Source of the DNA: Muribaculaceae bacterium | Lineage (GTDB): Bacteria; Bacteroidota; Bacteroidia; Bacteroidales; Muribaculaceae | Assembly: GCA_017409345.1 (NCBI GenBank) | Contig: JAFQSX010000024.1 | Span: 1-49,956, forward strand | Length of the DNA stretch: 49,956 nt | Direction of reading: 5' to 3' | In this document: piece by piece, positions 46,739 through 49,956 of the stretch | Position numbering within the stretch: position 1 is the stretch's first letter | Layout of the letters: each line of letters opens with the position of its first letter | Notes under the pieces: generated by a model | What the model saw: the letters and a program-made list of their open reading frames with translations, nothing else | Told to the model about the DNA's origin: nothing | Database searches by the model: none | Made by a program: the position numbers and the translations under genes

Positions 46739-48256
46739 TTAAGTTGTCATGATTTGTTTAATGGCACGACCGATGTTGTTGGCAATGTCTCCGGCCTTTA
46801 CACCAAAAATGCCATGCTCTTCGCTCGCAAGTTCGCCTGCTATTCCATGGATGTAAACGGCAATGAGAGAGGCGATTTCCGGGGCATATCCTTGAGCCAT
46901 GAAGCCGGCCATTAATCCGGTAAGGGTATCGCCGCTACCGGCAGTTGCCAATGATGCATTGCCCGAGGTGTTGAAATAGATGTGTTCATCGTAGCGCACC
47001 ACGGCCGTATATCGACCTTTTAATACGATAATGATTCCATATCGTTTTGCACGATCAATTGCTTTCTTGAGTCGTTCTTCGTCGCTTTTGTGATTCCCGA
47101 AGATGCGATCAAATTCCCCTACATGAGGTGTGATAATTGAGTTGCTGGGAATGTAATTGAGCAATGCCGGACGTAGCGCAATGCAATTTAACGCGTCGGC
47201 ATCAAGTATGACAGGTTGCTTTGTGTTCTTGAGGAATTTCTCAAGTGCTTGAATAGTCAATTCATGAGTGCCAATGCCGGGCCCCACTGCAATTGCGTTG
47301 TAGTGGTGTGACAAGTTGATATCGGTTGTGATGATATCGTGTTTGTCGGCAATAAACAACGCTTCGGGAACCGATGACTGAATGATGTTATATCCACAAC
47401 GTGGTGAATATACCGAAATTTTGCCGGCTCCTGATCTTGATGCGGCATTTGCTCCTAACACGGCAGCACCCATCATTCCATAACTTCCGGCGATTAATAG
47501 AGCCGAACCACAATCGGCTTTGCTTGCAAATATATCGCGTTTTCTTATTGCTTGTCGTATCTCCGATTTTTCCACAAGGAAATAGTTTGATGGACTATTA
47601 CGAATCGCATCAGCGTTTAATGCTATGTCAAGAACTTTCCATTCGCCTACAAGTTCGGCATTATCTCTTAATAGGAATGCCAATCGTGGGAATTGTATAG
47701 CGAGTGTGAGGTTGGCATGTATGATATTGCGATTAATAGGGTTGCTGTTCCAGTCACCAAGAAGTCCCGAAGGAACATCAATCGAAAGGATAGTGGCATT
47801 TGAATCATTGATATATCTGATGAGAGTCGTGAACCCTCCTGCAATAGGACGATTGAGCCCGGTGCCAAACAGCCCGTCAATAACTAAATGATTGGGTGAG
47901 ATTGCAGGCAGAGTGAAGTTTTCGGTAATCTCAAACAAATTGGCATTGCCCATCTCTATCAATCGGTCGCGACAAACTTTACATTCAGGACTTAATTGGT
48001 TTCCACCGATGTTAAATAGATATATTTCAGGGTTATATCCTTGCTCAATGAGTAGGCGAGCAACAGCAAGAGCATCGGCTCCATTATTCCCATTTCCTGC
48101 AAATATTGAGACCTTTTTGTTGGATCTCCATCGTGAGATGATTTCGCAAGTGATGGCTTCGGCAGCGCGCTCTACGAGTTCCAATGACGTAACGCCATCA
48201 ATCTCAATCGTAGCCTTGTCAATGGCTTTTATTGTAGTGTTGTTAAATATTTTCAT
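46739..48256 (-). CDS. nnr: Bifunctional NAD(P)H-hydrate repair enzyme
   Basis: The 505-aa protein joins the epimerase (YjeF_N) and ADP-dependent dehydratase (ribokinase-like) domains that repair damaged NAD(P)H hydrates. The N-terminal half has VSIFAGNGNNGADALAVARL near 46-65 and VIDGLFGTGLNRPIAGG; the C-terminal half has GPGIGTHE, VLDADALNCIA, IITPHVGEFDRIFG and the catalytic TAGSGDTLTGLMAGF near 440. The ATG at 48256 is preferred because it gives the usual MKIFNNTTIKAID start; a longer frame to 48316 adds 20 unlike residues. A TATTTTTG -7-like box lies at 48313-48306 on the minus strand. Confidence 0.95.
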   Translation of the reverse strand: MKIFNNTTIKAIDKATIEIDGVTSLELVERAAEAITCEIISRWRSNKKVSIFAGNGNNGADALAVARLLIEQGYNPEIYLFNIGGNQLSPECKVCRDRLIEMGNANLFEITENFTLPAISPNHLVIDGLFGTGLNRPIAGGFTTLIRYINDSNATILSIDVPSGLLGDWNSNPINRNIIHANLTLAIQFPRLAFLLRDNAELVGEWKVLDIALNADAIRNSPSNYFLVEKSEIRQAIRKRDIFASKADCGSALLIAGSYGMMGAAVLGANAASRSGAGKISVYSPRCGYNIIQSSVPEALFIADKHDIITTDINLSHHYNAIAVGPGIGTHELTIQALEKFLKNTKQPVILDADALNCIALRPALLNYIPSNSIITPHVGEFDRIFGNHKSDEERLKKAIDRAKRYGIIIVLKGRYTAVVRYDEHIYFNTSGNASLATAGSGDTLTGLMAGFMAQGYAPEIASLIAVYIHGIAGELASEEHGIFGVKAGDIANNIGRAIKQIMTT

Positions 48257-48384
48257 CAGAAATAATCTGTTTTTGTTTGTCGACTTTTGATAATGCTTTA
48301 ATCTACAAAAATACAAATTATATTCTGTTTTATAGTAGAAAAAGATATTAAAATCATAAAAATGGGTTATAAAATGAAGTGAGG

Positions 48385-48416
48385 TTTGGAGGAATGTTAA
48401 TAATTTTATAAATTTG
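48385..48416 (+). promoter_or_regulatory. Promoter of hpt
   Basis: TTTG (48385-48388), a 20-nt gap and TAAATTTG (48409-48416) match the Bacteroidetes consensus, with a leader of about 18 nt before the ATG at 48440. Confidence 0.65.
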
Positions 48417-48439
48417 CACTAATTTAGATAAGAATATCG

Positions 48440-48979
48440 ATGAAACAAGTGACTTATGGAGGACTGGATTTTGTTCCTTATATAAATAGAGAACAAATTG
48501 CTGCAAGAGTGCAGGAATTGGCACAAGAGATAAAGCGTGATTGTGGCGATGTTAATCCTTTGTTTGTGTGTGTGCTCAATGGGGCATTTGCATTTGCTAG
48601 TGACTTGTTCAGAGCGTATGAAAATGATGCCGAAATAGCATTTATCAGATTGAAAAGTTATGACGGCACAGGTACAACCGGTAACGTAAAGCAAATTCAT
48701 GGTTTGACCGAAGATATATCTAATCGCACTGTAATTGTGGTGGAAGATATTATTGATACCGGTTTTACAATGAAAAAGTTGGTCGCTGATTTGGAAGAAA
48801 AGAATCCTAAACAAGTAAAGGTTGCGTCGTTATTGTATAAACCCAATTCATTACAATGTGATGTGAAGATTGATTATGTGGGTTTCTCTATTCCATCTAA
48901 ATTTATTATTGGATATGGTCTTGATCTTGATGAACAAGCACGTAATCTTCCCGATATATATGTTTTGAAAGAAGACTAA
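48440..48979 (+). CDS. hpt: Hypoxanthine phosphoribosyltransferase
   Basis: The 179-aa enzyme salvages hypoxanthine (and guanine) with PRPP. The PRPP-binding motif VIVVEDIIDTGFTMKKL is near residues 98-114, preceded by the flexible-loop residues LKSYDGTGTTG and followed by VDYVGFSIPSKFIIGYGLD and DEQARNLPDIYVL. Length is normal. adk follows 88 nt downstream in the same direction, so both nucleotide-metabolism genes may share a transcript. Confidence 0.95.
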   Translation: MKQVTYGGLDFVPYINREQIAARVQELAQEIKRDCGDVNPLFVCVLNGAFAFASDLFRAYENDAEIAFIRLKSYDGTGTTGNVKQIHGLTEDISNRTVIVVEDIIDTGFTMKKLVADLEEKNPKQVKVASLLYKPNSLQCDVKIDYVGFSIPSKFIIGYGLDLDEQARNLPDIYVLKED

Positions 48980-49067
48980 ATGTCGGTTTAGGTCTATAAA
49001 GACTTGATAAAACGAATTATATAGAACTTATACACATAGGATTTATAAATATATTTTGAAAGAAAAA

Positions 49068-49649
49068 ATGGTCAATTTAGTGATTTTTGGCGCTCCCGGA
49101 AGTGGTAAAGGTACACAAAGTGAGCGACTTATTGAAGAATACGGATTATATCACATTTCTACCGGAGAAGTGTTGCGTGACCATATTGCTCGTGGCACTG
49201 AACTAGGAGTAATTGCCGATAGTTTCATTTCAAAAGGGCATTTGATTCCCGATGATTTGATGGTTTCGATTCTTGCTGATTTGCTTGATTCAAATCCCGA
49301 AACAAAGAAAGGTGTAATATTTGACGGATTCCCTCGCACTATAAATCAAGCCAAGGAATTAAAAAAGATGCTCGCCGATCGTGGAGCAAAATTGCTCGCT
49401 GTTATAGGGCTTGAAGTAGAAGATGAAGAGTTGATTGATCGTCTCATCAAGCGAGGCAAGGAATCAGGTCGTGCCGATGATAATCTTGAGACTATTAAAC
49501 AACGATTGAAAGTATATCATTCGCAAACATCACCACTTCGCGACTATTACATCAATGAAGATAAATATCTCTCAATAAAGGGTAGTGGTAGTGTAGATGA
49601 TATTTTTGACAATATCCGTCAAGCGGTAAACTACAAAATGGGAAAATAA
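49068..49649 (+). CDS. adk: Adenylate kinase
   Basis: Adk balances ATP, ADP and AMP. The 193-aa product has the P-loop FGAPGSGKGTQ near 6-16, the AMP-binding STGEVLRDHI near 32-41, the DGFPRT motif near 86-91, and RLIKRGKESGRADDN followed by IKQRLKVYHSQTSPLRDYY. The LID region is the short, zinc-free form. The ATG at 49068 is preferred; a TTG four codons upstream would add MKEK-type residues not typical of the family. A strong terminator follows. Confidence 0.96.
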   Translation: MVNLVIFGAPGSGKGTQSERLIEEYGLYHISTGEVLRDHIARGTELGVIADSFISKGHLIPDDLMVSILADLLDSNPETKKGVIFDGFPRTINQAKELKKMLADRGAKLLAVIGLEVEDEELIDRLIKRGKESGRADDNLETIKQRLKVYHSQTSPLRDYYINEDKYLSIKGSGSVDDIFDNIRQAVNYKMGK

Positions 49650-49672
49650 TAAAACACAATTCAACATATTGC

Positions 49673-49704
49673 AAGCGCCGTGACAACTTCTTGTCACGGC
49701 GCTT
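49673..49704 (+). terminator. Terminator of hpt-adk
   Basis: AAGCGCCGTGACAA (49673-49686) pairs perfectly with 49691-49704 around a 4-nt loop, followed by a short T-rich run, 23 nt after the adk stop. Confidence 0.88.
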
Positions 49705-49956
49705 ATTTGTGAATAGACTATGTGGTGATATGGCATGCCGTGACCGATTTAGACTGACCCCTCACGCTGAAAGCACCGAAATACGCAGAGTTTTTTAGAC
49801 AGAATGGGCAACTTTTTACCCCCTCCCGGCTACGCCGTACTCCCCCTAAATTTTACTACGCAAAATTCAGAGGGAGAGCTATTGATGCTTTTGCTAATGT
49901 AACTGTCCCCTTGTTTTTCACAGAAAAAGAGGGGGACGAGAATTGCAAATGCAATT
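49705..49956. repeat. Repeat-rich end of the window
   Basis: No gene is seen after the adk terminator. Positions 49818-49876 resemble the dispersed repeat at 20063-20113 (shared GCCGTACTCC core, then a T/A-rich inverted repeat). Here the unit can fold as a hairpin, with CTCCC near its start and GGGAG near its end. A further inverted repeat pairs GTCCCC (49905-49910) with GGGGAC (49932-49937). These are probably members of a lineage-specific non-coding repeat family. Confidence 0.55.

Overview
The window looks like a Bacteroidales chromosome, most likely Muribaculaceae. The evidence is indirect. Promoters match the Bacteroidetes TTTG-N19/21-TAnnTTTG pattern, leaders are A/T-rich with few Shine-Dalgarno sites, and family-restricted genes are present (DUF4831 protein, OmpA-type porin, FdtA/QdtA cupins). 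Short dispersed repeats also lie between the housekeeping genes. No rRNA, tRNA or CRISPR array was seen.

The left 18.5 kb is accessory and defence-related. Positions 1-10,100 hold a VbhA-like antitoxin gene and then one long + strand transcription unit: XRE regulator, DUF2971 protein, hsdM, hsdS, a three-segment membrane protein, a 51-bp leftover of a second hsdS 3' end, an unknown 172-aa protein, a HEPN-type protein with an intact Rx4H motif, hsdR, and a broken dinD/rhuM gene. From 10,127 to 18,505 lies what appears to be a separate 8.4-kb integrated island. It is bounded by two 18-bp direct repeats (17/18 identical) that both spell the last codons of mnmE (FCIGK-stop). This island carries an AAA-ATPase/RloB pair with a small winged-helix-like protein, and a type II restriction-modification operon (C5 methyltransferase, DUF3883 endonuclease, second C5 methyltransferase) behind an unusually structured leader. 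It also has two small proteins (Cys-rich and DUF2188), a possible sRNA and an excisionase-like HTH gene. Five helically phased 10-bp repeats sit near the mnmE junction. No integrase gene is visible in the island.

From 18.5 kb rightward the gene content is ordinary core genome: mnmE; cysK with a surface DNA/RNA nuclease; pepT-miaA; PAP2 phosphatase; LOG-family protein and thioredoxin lipoprotein; OmpA porin; nagB; and a dTDP-3-amino-sugar operon (rmlB, rmlA, two ketoisomerase-like cupins, aminotransferase). It continues with an acyl-CoA synthetase; an ABC transporter with a YtrA-type GntR regulator; a TraB/GumN protein; thiol peroxidase; a TPR protein; an inositol-phosphate phosphatase-like protein; a metallophosphatase; a glycosyltransferase with mtaB; an FKBP; a DUF4831 protein; nnr; hpt; and adk.

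The most interesting points are the mnmE-targeted island with its recombination signals, the HEPN/membrane-protein cargo inside the type I operon (with signs of hsdS recombination), and the roughly 200-nt multi-hairpin leader of the type II methyltransferase operon.
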